A stretch of 64,000 bases of DNA from Pseudoneurospora amorphoporcata. Its lineage: Eukaryota; Ascomycota; Sordariomycetes; Sordariales; Sordariaceae. Positions 11,676 to 21,587 of the stretch are shown piece after piece. The notes under the pieces were generated by a model. The model was not told where the DNA came from, ran no database searches, and saw only the letters and a list, made by a program, of their open reading frames with translations. A program made the position numbers and the translations under genes. The stretch lies in assembly GCA_033297205.1 (NCBI GenBank), contig MU859095.1, positions 171,741-235,740 of the forward strand, read 5' to 3'. How positions within the stretch are numbered: position 1 is the first letter of the stretch; every line of letters starts with the position of its first letter.

Positions 11676-14566
11676 ACAAGTCAGTAACACTTCATAATCA
11701 CCGCCTTGCGCGAGATGCTAGCAGCAGAGTTACTTCATCTTCCGCACTGGGAGTGACCGAACCCCAACCCCAACCCACGAGCTCGCCCACTCGAAGAAAC
11801 TCGTCTGGAGAAAGCAACGATCCCAAGAATTGGTTTGACCAATCCAACCGTAATCCCGTTGCCGCCTTCAATGACGAGAGCAACAATATGGAAGTCGATC
11901 CTCCTTTTTATCAGAAGGAGACTGACTCCTCTAACGAGGATACCAGGTATCCGCCTGGACGAAACCCATCATACCCGTCCGCTGGTGCCCAGATGCAAGG
12001 GTTCTGCTCGGCTGTTGCGCACAGCAGCAGCGCCGATGACTTCCGCAGTGTCATTGACGACTTGACTGTCGAAAACAAACGGCTAAAGGAGGAGCTGAAG
12101 AGGTATAAGCAGTTTGGTTCCGACTTGATGAGGAAAGAGAAATTGTTTGAGATCAAGGTACATGGGTTACCGAAAAGAAAGAAACGCGAATTGGAGGCGA
12201 CGCTTCGCGAGTTTGCTGCCAGTCTCGGGGACTCAAGCGAATCGACATCGCAGCGGAGGAAGACTGGAAGACATGGAAAGGCTGTTCACTCGTTATCGTT
12301 GTCCAAGCACGACTCGTCGTCGTCGTCGCGCAGCCGTCCTGTCGATTCCGCATACGCCTCCATGTCGACGGGCCGTAGCTCCCATGCGCCCCGCTCCTCT
12401 GGTCCGTCGCTCGGGCGACCTTCGCTGTCCAGGGCGAAATCAACGTCGTCCCAAAAGGTAGAAAGTTACCTGCGCGATACGCCTGAGGGCCTGCTTCCTC
12501 AGCATATTGTCATGACCGACAAAGAGAAGAAGAAGCTCGTCGTCCGGCGCTTGGAGCAACTGTTCACCGGAAAGATTAGTGAACGAAACATGCAGCGCAA
12601 CCGGTCCATGCCGAGTATGGATGCACCGCTCGTGTCAGAAGGAACCATCATGGCACCTCCCCGCCCCCCTCCGGAAGGATTGCGCGAAGCTCGCATCCAG
12701 CTACAGGAGGGAGAAGATGGACGGAAAATTCGCTCCTCCAAGGACACAATTTCTGCGTCCAACTCAGGTGGCGACCATACCGAACTCGGCGGAACTGGGA
12801 CGGCAAGTGGGGATGGAAGTGGAAGCGGCGGTCGAACTGTTAACAACACCTCGCCCCCAGGAGCCATTGCGCCGGACCAGCGACCAACCAGGCCCCGCGA
12901 TTTGGACCCCGATCGAGTCCAAATACCTTCCGAAAATTTGGACTACATCCGTCATCTGGGCTTGGTATCTCCCGAATTCTTGCAGGAAAGCCGGGCCAGC
13001 TATCAAGATGTCGCTCCGGATGCGGAAGGCTGGGTGTATCTCAATTTGCTATGCAACCTCGCCCAGCTGCACATGTTTAACGTAACACCGAGTTTCATTC
13101 GCCAGGCCGTCTCGGAAAAGAGCACGAAATTCCAGCTCTCTTCTGATGGTCGGAAAGTTCGCTGGCGTGGTGGAACCGATGGAACCAAGTTCAGCAGCGA
13201 CAGCAGTGAGGAAAAGTCTCAGAAAAGCCCCCTGACGGAAGATACCGAGGACGGCTCGGATAAGACTGGTCGGAGGAAGAAGCAGAAGACGCAGCCGACC
13301 CGTTCGGAACTTGGGAGGTTCGGTCCTTCGAGGTCACCTTCGGACACCTTTCATTACAAACCTATGTTTGTACACCGCCATTCACCCTCGGTCGAGACGT
13401 CTTTGGAGGAGTCGGCGTCCAACGGCTCGGAGGATGCCATCGATGAGAGCAACCTGGGCAACTCGAAATGGGACTTTAGCGGATCGGGGACAACGCAGCA
13501 GCGGAGGAAGCGGCGATATGACGGTGCCATCGTTTACTACTCCGGGGCTCAATTCTGCACCGATCTTTCAGGAGACCCCGGCGATATGTCGCCAAAAGCG
13601 CAGATGACGGCTACCGGCCGCGAGCAAGAGGCATCCGGATCTGATGCTGAAACTGAACATGTGCTGCAGCGGACGTTGTCTGGATCCTCGCTTCCCGTCA
13701 GGCCGCTCAGCGATGACCGTGCCCGCGTGGCCGAGGTAATGGATTCTGATCCGCAAAACCCACCTGATCTCGTTTCCGACGACGGCTCCTCGCCGAATGA
13801 TGAGGATTTTGTCTTCCCTTGGTGCGAGGATCCTGCCAAGGTTCAAGTTCAGCCTCTTGCCAAAGAAGTCATGGACCCCTCCGGCCTTGGTGGGGTACTT
13901 CCTGATGACCATTTTGCTATTTTCGTCACCACCCGCCGCGTCATCAGACCTATGCTGCAGCGACACCTGTCACACTCGACGACATCGGAAGACACGGCTG
14001 AGATCATCGCCGAACGCTTGGCATCGATTAGAACGTCGTCGCCCCTGCCGCCCCCTCGCAGTCGCAACCTGGTTGTTGCGCCTCTGCAGATCGAATACGT
14101 CTCTGGAGGATTCCGAAGGCTGAACCCAGCTCCACTCCCCCCGCCGGCGATATTCTATCCCCCTTTCAGCTCCGATTCGAGCTGGGACGACGGCGATGAG
14201 CTCGTTTCGGAGGACGAAGAAGTTGAGGAAGTGGATGAAGAGTCTTTCTCGGAAGGGCAGATGTCGCGCCGAGCAAACCCACATTTTTCGGACAACAATA
14301 CGTACATTCGGAAGGACGGTTTGGCGTTCGATACCGAGACTGATGCGCGGATGGACAGCAGTGACGACAATCGCATGTCGCCAGACAGCGGCCTCAATAT
14401 GCGGTCGGTGATGCCGCGGGCGGCTGTGGTGGACGGGGACGACAGCCCACTGGCAACCGCCACCGGAATAGAGGTGAACATGCTGCACACTGGCAGTTCG
14501 GTTGCCACCGCTGGCGGGGCAGAGAGCGGCTATAGTAGCTCGATGGAGGACGTCTCGACCTCGTGA
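11588..14566 (+). CDS. frq: FREQUENCY (FRQ), circadian clock negative-arm protein
   Basis: Intronless 992-residue ORF from ATG 11588, recognised by its near-identical start (MADSGDNSQGMRPP) and body relative to Neurospora FRQ. FRQ pairs with the helicase FRH and casein kinase 1, inhibits the White Collar complex, and is progressively phosphorylated and degraded. Visible parts: second start at codon 101 (11888, short FRQ); coiled coil about 155-178 needed for dimerisation in N. crassa; basic KRKKRE cluster at about 196; nuclear-localisation-like RRKKQK at 562-567; long Ser/Asp/Glu-rich PEST-like stretches; an acidic run DEEVEEVDEE; and a conserved C-terminal SGYSSSMEDVS. Most of the protein is low-complexity and probably disordered. 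The ORF also reads from a TTG codon at 11564, but the ATG fits the family. Regulation is expected from light elements upstream, leader uORFs, splicing around the ATG, and antisense qrf RNA. Confidence 0.98.
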   Translation: MADSGDNSQGMRPPSFDGRGHPLPRRASPDKSVTLHNHRLARDASSRVTSSSALGVTEPQPQPTSSPTRRNSSGESNDPKNWFDQSNRNPVAAFNDESNNMEVDPPFYQKETDSSNEDTRYPPGRNPSYPSAGAQMQGFCSAVAHSSSADDFRSVIDDLTVENKRLKEELKRYKQFGSDLMRKEKLFEIKVHGLPKRKKRELEATLREFAASLGDSSESTSQRRKTGRHGKAVHSLSLSKHDSSSSSRSRPVDSAYASMSTGRSSHAPRSSGPSLGRPSLSRAKSTSSQKVESYLRDTPEGLLPQHIVMTDKEKKKLVVRRLEQLFTGKISERNMQRNRSMPSMDAPLVSEGTIMAPPRPPPEGLREARIQLQEGEDGRKIRSSKDTISASNSGGDHTELGGTGTASGDGSGSGGRTVNNTSPPGAIAPDQRPTRPRDLDPDRVQIPSENLDYIRHLGLVSPEFLQESRASYQDVAPDAEGWVYLNLLCNLAQLHMFNVTPSFIRQAVSEKSTKFQLSSDGRKVRWRGGTDGTKFSSDSSEEKSQKSPLTEDTEDGSDKTGRRKKQKTQPTRSELGRFGPSRSPSDTFHYKPMFVHRHSPSVETSLEESASNGSEDAIDESNLGNSKWDFSGSGTTQQRRKRRYDGAIVYYSGAQFCTDLSGDPGDMSPKAQMTATGREQEASGSDAETEHVLQRTLSGSSLPVRPLSDDRARVAEVMDSDPQNPPDLVSDDGSSPNDEDFVFPWCEDPAKVQVQPLAKEVMDPSGLGGVLPDDHFAIFVTTRRVIRPMLQRHLSHSTTSEDTAEIIAERLASIRTSSPLPPPRSRNLVVAPLQIEYVSGGFRRLNPAPLPPPAIFYPPFSSDSSWDDGDELVSEDEEVEEVDEESFSEGQMSRRANPHFSDNNTYIRKDGLAFDTETDARMDSSDDNRMSPDSGLNMRSVMPRAAVVDGDDSPLATATGIEVNMLHTGSSVATAGGAESGYSSSMEDVSTS

Positions 14567-14737
14567 GATCTGCACTGAGAGGATTTTTCCCTATGTGAGA
14601 AGACGCGGAGAGCACACGGAAGGAAAAGGAACGCATTGCGGCTGGTGTCTCATGAACAGGTTACCGGTATTCTCGAATAATTTTGGCTTTGGCGGGCAAG
14701 CGGGTTTTCTCCAGCGTGCGGTTCTTTGCTTTTGCCA

Positions 14738-14769
14738 TTTTTTTTTTTTTTGGGGGGGGGGGGGGGGGG
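14738..14769. repeat. abutting poly-T / poly-G tract (T14 G18)
   Basis: Fourteen T are followed without interruption by eighteen G, about 170 bp after the frq stop codon. On the sense RNA this would be a U-run followed by a G-run able to form G-quadruplexes; on the antisense strand it reads C18 A14. Length is prone to slippage and sequencing error. Confidence 0.85.
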
Positions 14770-15251
14770 TTGCATTGTCGATTTTCGGGGACTCGATAGA
14801 GGTACGTATCATGATGGATATTCAATGGGGGTGATTCCGGGCGAGGGACCTGGAGGCGGGATCCCATAAATGGGGCTGTGGGTGGACGGAAGGTGTGGGT
14901 TGGGTTGGGTTGGGTTGGAGACTTGTTTTTTTTTTTCGGAGAGTTTGGGTTAGTGGTGTTTGGATTTGGAACGATGTGTTTTTTTTATTTTTTGGTTCCT
15001 TGTTGATGACTTTTTGTTAAGGAAAAAAAGCATACCTCTTTTCTCTAATAATGTATCAACCCGGATGGTTCGCAGCAGTAGTAGAAGCAGAAGGCCGGTG
15101 ACATCAGTCGCAACGAGTCCAGTGCACATGTGAAGCCATGGTCGGACCTGGTGGCGGGCCTAATTGGATATGTAGAGTTATATAAGGTAGGATTAGGAAA
15201 ATGAATCGATTAGTTGTCCCCACGATGGCCTCGCTGTCGGAACGTTTTGTT

Positions 15252-15273
15252 GATCGAGCGGTAGTCGTGGATC
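15252..15273 (-). promoter_or_regulatory. candidate White Collar element of the antisense qrf promoter
   Basis: Read on the minus strand, GATCC (15273-15269) and CGATC (15256-15252) are separated by 12 bp. This fits the GATNC-CGATN White Collar consensus with the same variable base (C) in both halves. It lies 0.69 kb downstream of the frq stop and is oriented for antisense transcription into frq. In N. crassa the antisense RNA qrf is light-induced through such an element; the assignment here is inference from motif and position. Confidence 0.5.
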
Positions 15274-15850
15274 GTAAGGTCAGAGTAGGACGTGCACCGG
15301 GACCCTCTGCGCATTATCAGCAAGCCCCTGATTATCCAACGCTGGGCGGGCTACATACCTACAGTATCAGGGTCCCTATCACAGTCCAAACGGTGGGTTA
15401 TTTGTTAGCACGGGTCATTTGAATCAGGCCATCGCCAACAGTTCTGAAGACCACAGACATCAAAGAAAACCGTCCCAAATTAATGAAAGACAGGTTGAAA
15501 ATCCAGTATTTAGCACGATCGTTTTGATTCCAAGCCCTCCTAATCTAGTGTAACACGTGCTCTGGCCAAACCGCCTGGAAACCCCGACATGAGGTCTCAC
15601 ACTAACAAACCTTTCTTATGGTGTATGGTATTGTTCGCATCCACACTATGCGTGCCCCACTTTTATGAAATCGATTCGACTAGGTCCTGGCTGCAGGCGG
15701 GGGAGGAGCGAGCTTATCGTAAGGTACCCAACCTACCGCTACGTAAACAACGAGCTTCTGCGCGAACCGATTGAGCCAAGTTCCCCCTTGGTCGGTCCTT
15801 TTTCCCCCTTGATCTCTTACAAACCGACATGTGAGGTTCCATAACTCAAA

Positions 15851-17102
15851 ATGGCAACAACCAAAGGAAAAGAAGTAGAAACTGCGGGTCGGTAAGTCCA
15901 AGTCCGAGCTATACCTCTACCTCTACCCTATGCTTGCACACCTTGCAAGAGCTTTACGTCGGGCGTGCCATGCTACCTCCACCTCTCTATGGTATCAGGA
16001 CAAGACGAAGAAAATGATACCCCTGCCTTCGACAAGAACCCAAAGCGTCGCTAGCATACCTATCGTATAGAAGCACGAACAGAAACAAACGCTGACCTCC
16101 TGCCCTCCGTTTGCGCCAAACCTTACAGTAATGATGCTGCCACGCCCGCGAATCCCCGAGGAATCCCCCAAGCACCCTTCGTCGACAAGGTCGAGGACTA
16201 TGTCACGTCGCGCGCGGACGTCGAACCCACCCTGCGGCGGTTCCAGGAGTTGATCGCCAAGTACCAGTTCATGGAGCAGAACCTCCAGCGACGAGTGGTG
16301 GGGCTCAAGGACAAGATGCCGGATATTCAGAAGACGTTGGATACGGTGCGGTTTTTGCAGATGAGAAAGGTACGACACACCCTCCTCTTCAGGCTGGGCA
16401 GGGGGGTGGGGGGGGGGGGGGGGGGGGGTTCCACGGAGAGCTATACGGTGGGCGCATAGGTAGCTCTTGGGCCGTCCGAGAAGAAGATCGAGAACCGAAG
16501 GCAAAGGACGGGGATAAAACAACGAACGACGTGGATGAATGGATGGATGGATAAACGTCGATACGGACACGGACACACGAACGAACGAGACGCTGACAAG
16601 ACACTCTTTGGGCAACAGGACGAAGAAGACCCGATCGAAACCACATTCGAGCTCAACGAGACTCTCCACGCCAAGGCTAAGATCCCGCCCACGGATGAGG
16701 TGTACATCTGGCTCGGCGCCAACGTCATGCTGTCGTATCCCATTGAGGAGGCCGAGCAGCTGCTGGACTTAAAGCTTAAGGCTGCGACGCAGAGCTTGCA
16801 GAACTGCGAGGAGGATTTGGATTTCTTGAGGGAGCAGATTACGGTACGTTTACAACGCTCGGAGACGGGCAGGGGGTTGTCAGGGGAAGAAGGAGTTAGG
16901 AGGGGGAGGGGGAGGAGACGGTGGTGGTGGTGTTTCTGTTACCGACCTTGGAACCTTTGCTAACCTGAACGATGTGCGCCAACAGACGATGGAAGTCGCC
17001 ATTGCAAGAGTCTACAACTGGGACGTGGTGCAGAAGAGGAAAGAGAAGGAGGAAGAGGAGAAGACAAAAGGAAAGAAGAGTGAGACGGCAGAAGACGGTT
17101 GA
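15851..17102 (+). CDS. PAC10: prefoldin subunit 3 (PAC10/VBP1 type)
   Basis: Exons 15851-15891, 16129-16369, 16619-16843 and 16986-17102 join in frame to 207 aa, the usual size for the alpha-class prefoldin subunit. The first exon encodes only 13 full codons. Prefoldin is a cytosolic hexamer that captures nascent actin and tubulin and passes them to the CCT chaperonin. Seen in the sequence: an N-terminal helix from about residue 30 (FVDKVEDYV, then FQELIAKYQFMEQN), a central beta-hairpin region around PPTDEVYIWLGANVMLSYPI, a second helix (LKAATQSLQNCEEDLDFLREQ) and the family motif VAIARVYNWDV. The tail is a short Lys/Glu run. Introns 1 and 2 are unusually long (237 and 249 bp), and intron 2 contains a 21-base G run. 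Confidence 0.93.
16408..16428. repeat. poly-G run (G21) inside prefoldin intron 2
   Basis: An uninterrupted run of 21 G, preceded by six G and a T, lies just inside the second intron of the prefoldin gene. The length is likely unstable. Confidence 0.85.
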
Positions 17103-18555
17103 AGAGGAAGAGACTAGGTTTAATACAGACCAGAAAGCGAAAGGATATAATGCGCCATCACAAAAATGCCTTGGGGACGAACAAACGATGGTTGAAGAAG
17201 AATGTCCGGAATAGCCAGCCCGACTGGCCGAGGTTGCTGGCCACAAGTCATTATGCGAGACGAGGTTCAGGAGGGCATGGCTCGGTAAGTTGGAACCTGA
17301 TTTGAGAGCAACATTGTTTAACGAACGACACCTCACAGATATCACTCGCCGTATTGCGCTCAGCTCAGCAACATTTCGTTCACGAGAAAAAAAGAAAAAA
17401 AACAAGGGCCACGCAAGCGGTTGTCGTGTTTATGAGCCGAAGTGGGACTGGCGAGATGAGGTTCGCTCAGGTCTGGGTCAAGGTTACGACCTCGAGAGAT
17501 TAAAGAAGCATTTGAGTTCTGAGGCGTCCTGAACTACATCCTACAGCTTCATCATCACTAGGACACGATGACTTCGGATTTTCCCCCGTGGAGTGTTGTT
17601 CGTGGAAGTTACCGTCTCTACTTATACGGGCGATCGCTAGCATGTCTCGGTGTTTGGATTGTCACAATACCTACATACTGCGTACATACACCAACATAGC
17701 GAGGTAGCCTTACAACATCAAAAAAAGCCAATCCGAGGAGATCACGTAGCCAAAGGGGCGAGTTTGTTCTGTGGTGAGTTGTAGTTGCGGATCGTCGTCG
17801 TCGTTTAGTATCGTTACGAAATAGTCTTATCCAATATGACAATCCCGTCAGATGGGCCAATGCGCGTGTTAGGAGCCTCTCTCTCCATCTGCAGGGCGCT
17901 CGTGCCGTTGTCTGTCGTTCTGTTTCGCTCGCTGTTGTCAAAAGTGCTTGCTGCAGGTTGAATCTGAGCGCTCCCCTAGTCTAGAAATTGAAACCCCTTT
18001 TCGGGGGTGACGAAGTAGATATTCGGGCCTTGTCCTTGACCGCCATGACGAAGGGATTCGTTCTTGGGAGGCGGGACTCCGAGTCCCGTCTTTGAGCCTG
18101 GGACAGCGGCAGGCGAGCGGTAGGAGACCGGGCCCCCGCCGACGACTGACTGAATGCAGGACAGACAGCAGCGGATGGGGCCCCAACCGCCCCGCCCGTG
18201 CCAACGCCCCAAGCGTCCAGGGGCATTGGAGTCGGAATCTCAGGGGCCCCGGCCCTTCGCCTGCAACGGAACCCCCAGGGGCAATTAAACGATCCCCATT
18301 CCCCTTGCCTGCCTTGAACTACCTTAGGTACAGACTGCCCGAGGCGTACCCTTTCCCCTTTGGACCAACCCTTTTTGCCACGACTGCGTTGCCTACTCCT
18401 ATAACGCTACTCTATACTTTCCAAGATTGTGCACATCATTTTGTCGTCTCTACACCATACATCGTCTCCCGCCTCAGCTTCTCTAACACTCAACCTCAAC
18501 CACCCCGCTTTATCCCCCAACCTCCACTACCTCTACAACCACCACAACCGCCAAC
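17103..18555. other. intergenic region PFD3-SEC14, no gene seen
   Basis: It contains the prefoldin 3' UTR on the left and, on the right, a C/T-rich stretch ending in CAACCACCACAACCGCCAAC before the SEC14 start, a typical fungal core promoter and leader. The open frames here lack coding character. Confidence 0.6.
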
Positions 18556-19852
18556 ATGGAGCTCGATCCCAAGTACGACGACTATGACTACCCTACCACC
18601 GCGCCCGTCGCCCAGGAGGGCCACCCCGGCCACTTGACTCCCCAGCAGCAGGCCCAGGTCAGCCAGCTTCGTCTGATGCTCGAGTCCGAGGGCTACACCA
18701 AGCGCCTCGACACCCTCACGCTGGTATGCATTATGAACCCTTGGTTCCGGCGGGAGAGACGGAGAAGAAGAAGAAGAAGGAGGAGGAGGAGGAGGATAGT
18801 AGGATAGACAAGACAGGTGCTGACCATACTCCGTGATAGCTCCGTTTCCTCCGTGCTCGCAAGTTCGATGTCAACCTCGCCAAGCAAATGTAAGCGCGAA
18901 AGAATTTGCCCCGTACCGTACCGCCCGAGTTCGAACCACAAAGCGCTGACCATTCAAAACTCCAGGTTCGTCGAGTGTGAGAAGTGGAGGGCAGACACCA
19001 AGCTTGACGAGACCATCCCCGAATGGGAGTACCCCGAAAAAGAGGAGGTTTCCAAGTACTACCCCCAATTCTACCACAAGACCGATAAGGTACGGCTACC
19101 AAGTTCTTCTCCGGGTCTGCTTTTTAGGGGCACCAACTACGTCAGAAGAAAAACGAAGCTAACATGACGTTCCCAACCAGGATGGCCGCCCCGTCTACAT
19201 CGAGCAGCTTGGCAAGATCGACTTGACTGCCATGTACAAGATCACAACAGCCGAGCGCATGCTGACCAACCTGGCCGTCGAGTACGAGCGTCTCGCCGAC
19301 CCGCGCCTGCCTGCCTGCTCGCGCAAGGCCGGTGTCCTCCTCGAGACGTGCTGCACCATCATGGACCTGAAGGGCGTCGGTCTCACCAAGGCCCCCCAGG
19401 TCTTCGGCTACGTCAAGCAGGCGTCGACCCTGTCGCAGAACTACTACCCCGAGCGTCTCGGCAAGCTCTACCTCATCAACGCGCCCTGGGGCTTCAGCAC
19501 CGTCTGGAACGTCATCAAGGCCTGGCTCGACCCCGTCACCGTCTCCAAGATCTACGTCCTGGGCAGCGGCTACAGCAAGGAGCTCCTCGCCCAGGTGCCT
19601 GCCGAGAACCTCCCCAAGGAGTTCGGCGGTACCTGCCAGTGCGCCGGCGGCTGCCACATGAGCGATATGGGCCCCTGGCGCGAGGAGCAGTGGGCTCGTC
19701 CCGCCAAGTGGGAGAAGAACTCTGATGCTCCTGCCGTTGCTGCTGCTCCCGCCGCCGCCGCTGCCGCTCCCGCGACTACCGAGGCTGCCCCTGCCGCCGA
19801 GCCTGCCGTCGTTGCTACTGAGGCTGCCGCCCCTGCTCCCGCTGCCGCATAA
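18556..19852 (+). CDS. SEC14: SEC14 cytosolic factor, phosphatidylinositol/phosphatidylcholine transfer protein
   Basis: Exons 18556-18723, 18840-18889, 18966-19089 and 19181-19852 give 337 aa. The CRAL-TRIO N-terminal helix bundle is at about 35-95 (LRFLRARKFDVNLAKQM across exons 1-3) and the lipid-binding CRAL-TRIO fold at about 110-275. Typical Sec14 patches are present: KDGRPVYIEQLG, the MDLKGVGL strand, YPERLGKLYLINAPWGFSTVW, and LPKEFGG near the end of the fold. The protein exchanges phosphatidylinositol and phosphatidylcholine and stimulates PI 4-phosphate synthesis for Golgi secretion. After about residue 300 there is a low-complexity Ala/Pro/Glu tail of about 40 residues that yeast Sec14 lacks. 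The 116-bp first intron carries an AGA/AGG microsatellite. It converges on the NSL1 gene. Confidence 0.95.
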
Positions 19853-20606
19853 GAGGTGCAAAGTGGAGGAGGTTTGACGGCTTCCAGTAGTCAGAAAGAC
19901 GGTTTGAAGGACAACAAAGCGTCACTGAGAAGTCCCCCTAAGAGATGGCATCCTTTCTGCCTCTGAGGGGGAGGCTATAACGCGGTTTCGCTACACATGA
20001 AATATCATGGGCCTATATACGCTATGAAAAGAGTATTCAGTTGTAATGGAGTCAGACATTCGGTCGGGCTAGCTTAGTGGCCGCGATGGGAAGGAGTTGT
20101 TTGGTTGTGTTTGCAGGGTATTTACAAGTGCGAAGATCGGAAAACGTGAATTCCGGGTTGAACTTGAGCACTCTGTGGTGATTTTACATTAGCGTATGTA
20201 GAGTCCTCGCATCTTTTGTTCCGAGGTGGTCTCTTTGGTATACACACGGATATACAATAGATTACTTGTTTCTGGCCGTCAAAGCCGTTGCCTGGGGATC
20301 GAGGGATGAAATCATGTGAAAATATAATACGAGTCCGCTAAATATCTGAAGCATTCCCGACGTAAACACATGTGCTTTTGAATTTCCGCGCCCATACCCA
20401 TGACCTTGGCCATACGCCCCAGATTTCTCCGACAGCTAAACACGCTCAAAATATTCTTTAGCACTCAAAAGCAAACAACAACGCTCTCCGGACCAACAAC
20501 GCACTTGCAACCAACAACTTTGATATGGGGGCTCCAACAAGCCCATCACTTTCTTCCCGGAGCACCAACAACTGTCGCCGGCAACCAACAACACCAACAA
20601 CATTTT
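19853..20606. other. convergent 3' region between SEC14 and NSL1
   Basis: No gene seen. The region should contain both 3' UTRs. AT-rich stretches and repeated CAACAA/CCAACAAC units occur toward the NSL1 end (about 20480-20605). Confidence 0.6.
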
Positions 20607-21587
20607 CTACCTCCCCTCTCCAGGCGCAGCACCACCAGTTACCCCAGCAACCACATACCCCCCCGCAACCCTCGCCCTCTCCATCCTCGCCACCGTAGCC
20701 GGCATCTGGCTTTTGAGTCTTCTAAGCGCCTCAACCGCTTTTCCGAACCCATCCTCTATCCCTTCCTGTCTTTCCATTTGACTGTTGTTATTCCCACCCC
20801 CTCCTCCTCCCTGCTGCGCCCCCTTATCCCCTCCAGCATGCTCATCTGTAGCAAGAGGTAACAACCCCTCCAAAGCTTTCCTACCAGCAAGCACCCCCTC
20901 TTCAATCACTTTTTGTTTTGCCTTCTCCAATGTTTCCTTGTCGGTGGCGGATTGTCGAGCAAAGGAGTCAGCGAAGGAGGCGGCGGCGGATGAGGGAACC
21001 CATCGTTTTAAGAGGGCGATGGAACGCAGGAGGTCTTCTTCTTCGCGAGCGAGGGATTCGAGGCGGGTGCGTTTGCGGGTGTCGAAGGGTTCGTATTCTT
21101 CTTGTGGTTTTTGTTTTTTCGTCTTTTTCTGGACCTTTGATTTCGACTTTTTGGCGGCGGGCGTTTTTGATGTGCCGTTGGTTGTGGCGGAGGGAGAGTT
21201 TAGTGGGGAGGAAAGGGACAAAAATTCGGAAGGATCGTTGACGGGAAGACCGTTTATCGAGATGTTGGGGGCTACTAGGGTGAAGGTTTTTGTTATGTAC
21301 TGTTTTTTTTTTTTGGTTGTTGTTAGTTACACTGCTAGAAGGGAACGGATAGCAGAAAAAAGTGCCAAAAAAACACATACATCATTGACCAACCCTTCAA
21401 TCCTCACCCTCAGCTCATCTTCCTCTTCATTCTCATCCCCTCCATTTCTACCGTCACTCGGATCAACAGGCGGAAACGCGGCGTTGATGCTATCGGCTGC
21501 GGCGCGGCGCACGTTGTCGATCAGGTAGGTGAAGTCTTCGGGCGATTGAAGCTCGATTCGACGGTGGACGGCGGATTCCATCTCCAT
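20607..21587 (-). CDS. NSL1: kinetochore protein NSL1/Mis14 (MIND/Mis12 complex)
   Basis: Exons 21587-21381 and 21299-20607 (minus strand) encode 299 aa. The N-terminal block HRRIELQSPEDFTYLIDNVRR followed by a helical region matches the Mis14/Nsl1 family. This subunit of the four-protein Mis12 complex links the inner centromere to Ndc80 and KNL1 at the outer kinetochore. The joined exons read LVND-YITKTFTLVAPNISINGLP, keeping the domain continuous. A basic Lys-rich segment (AAKKSKSKVQKKTKKQK, about 105-125) precedes a predicted coiled-coil half with YEPFDTRKRTRLESL and ERLRR-like repeats. The C-terminus is Gly/Asn-rich and low-complexity. The start at 21587 (GCAAAAATGG) is preferred over an in-frame codon 51 bp upstream. 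Family assignment comes from the N-terminal motif and is good but not certain. Confidence 0.8.

Larger units (their letters stand above)
14567..15850. other. frq 3' region, likely qrf promoter, and PFD3 upstream region
   Basis: No protein gene seen. It should hold the frq 3' UTR, the start of the antisense qrf transcript (minus strand) and the prefoldin promoter. A run of 14 T followed directly by 18 G lies at 14738-14769, and GGGTT-type repeats occur near 14896-14915. Confidence 0.55.

Noticed and set aside
13970..14575. 201-codon minus-strand frame inside frq
   Set aside because: Lies within the frq coding sequence and the presumed qrf RNA, which is regarded as noncoding; no protein features.
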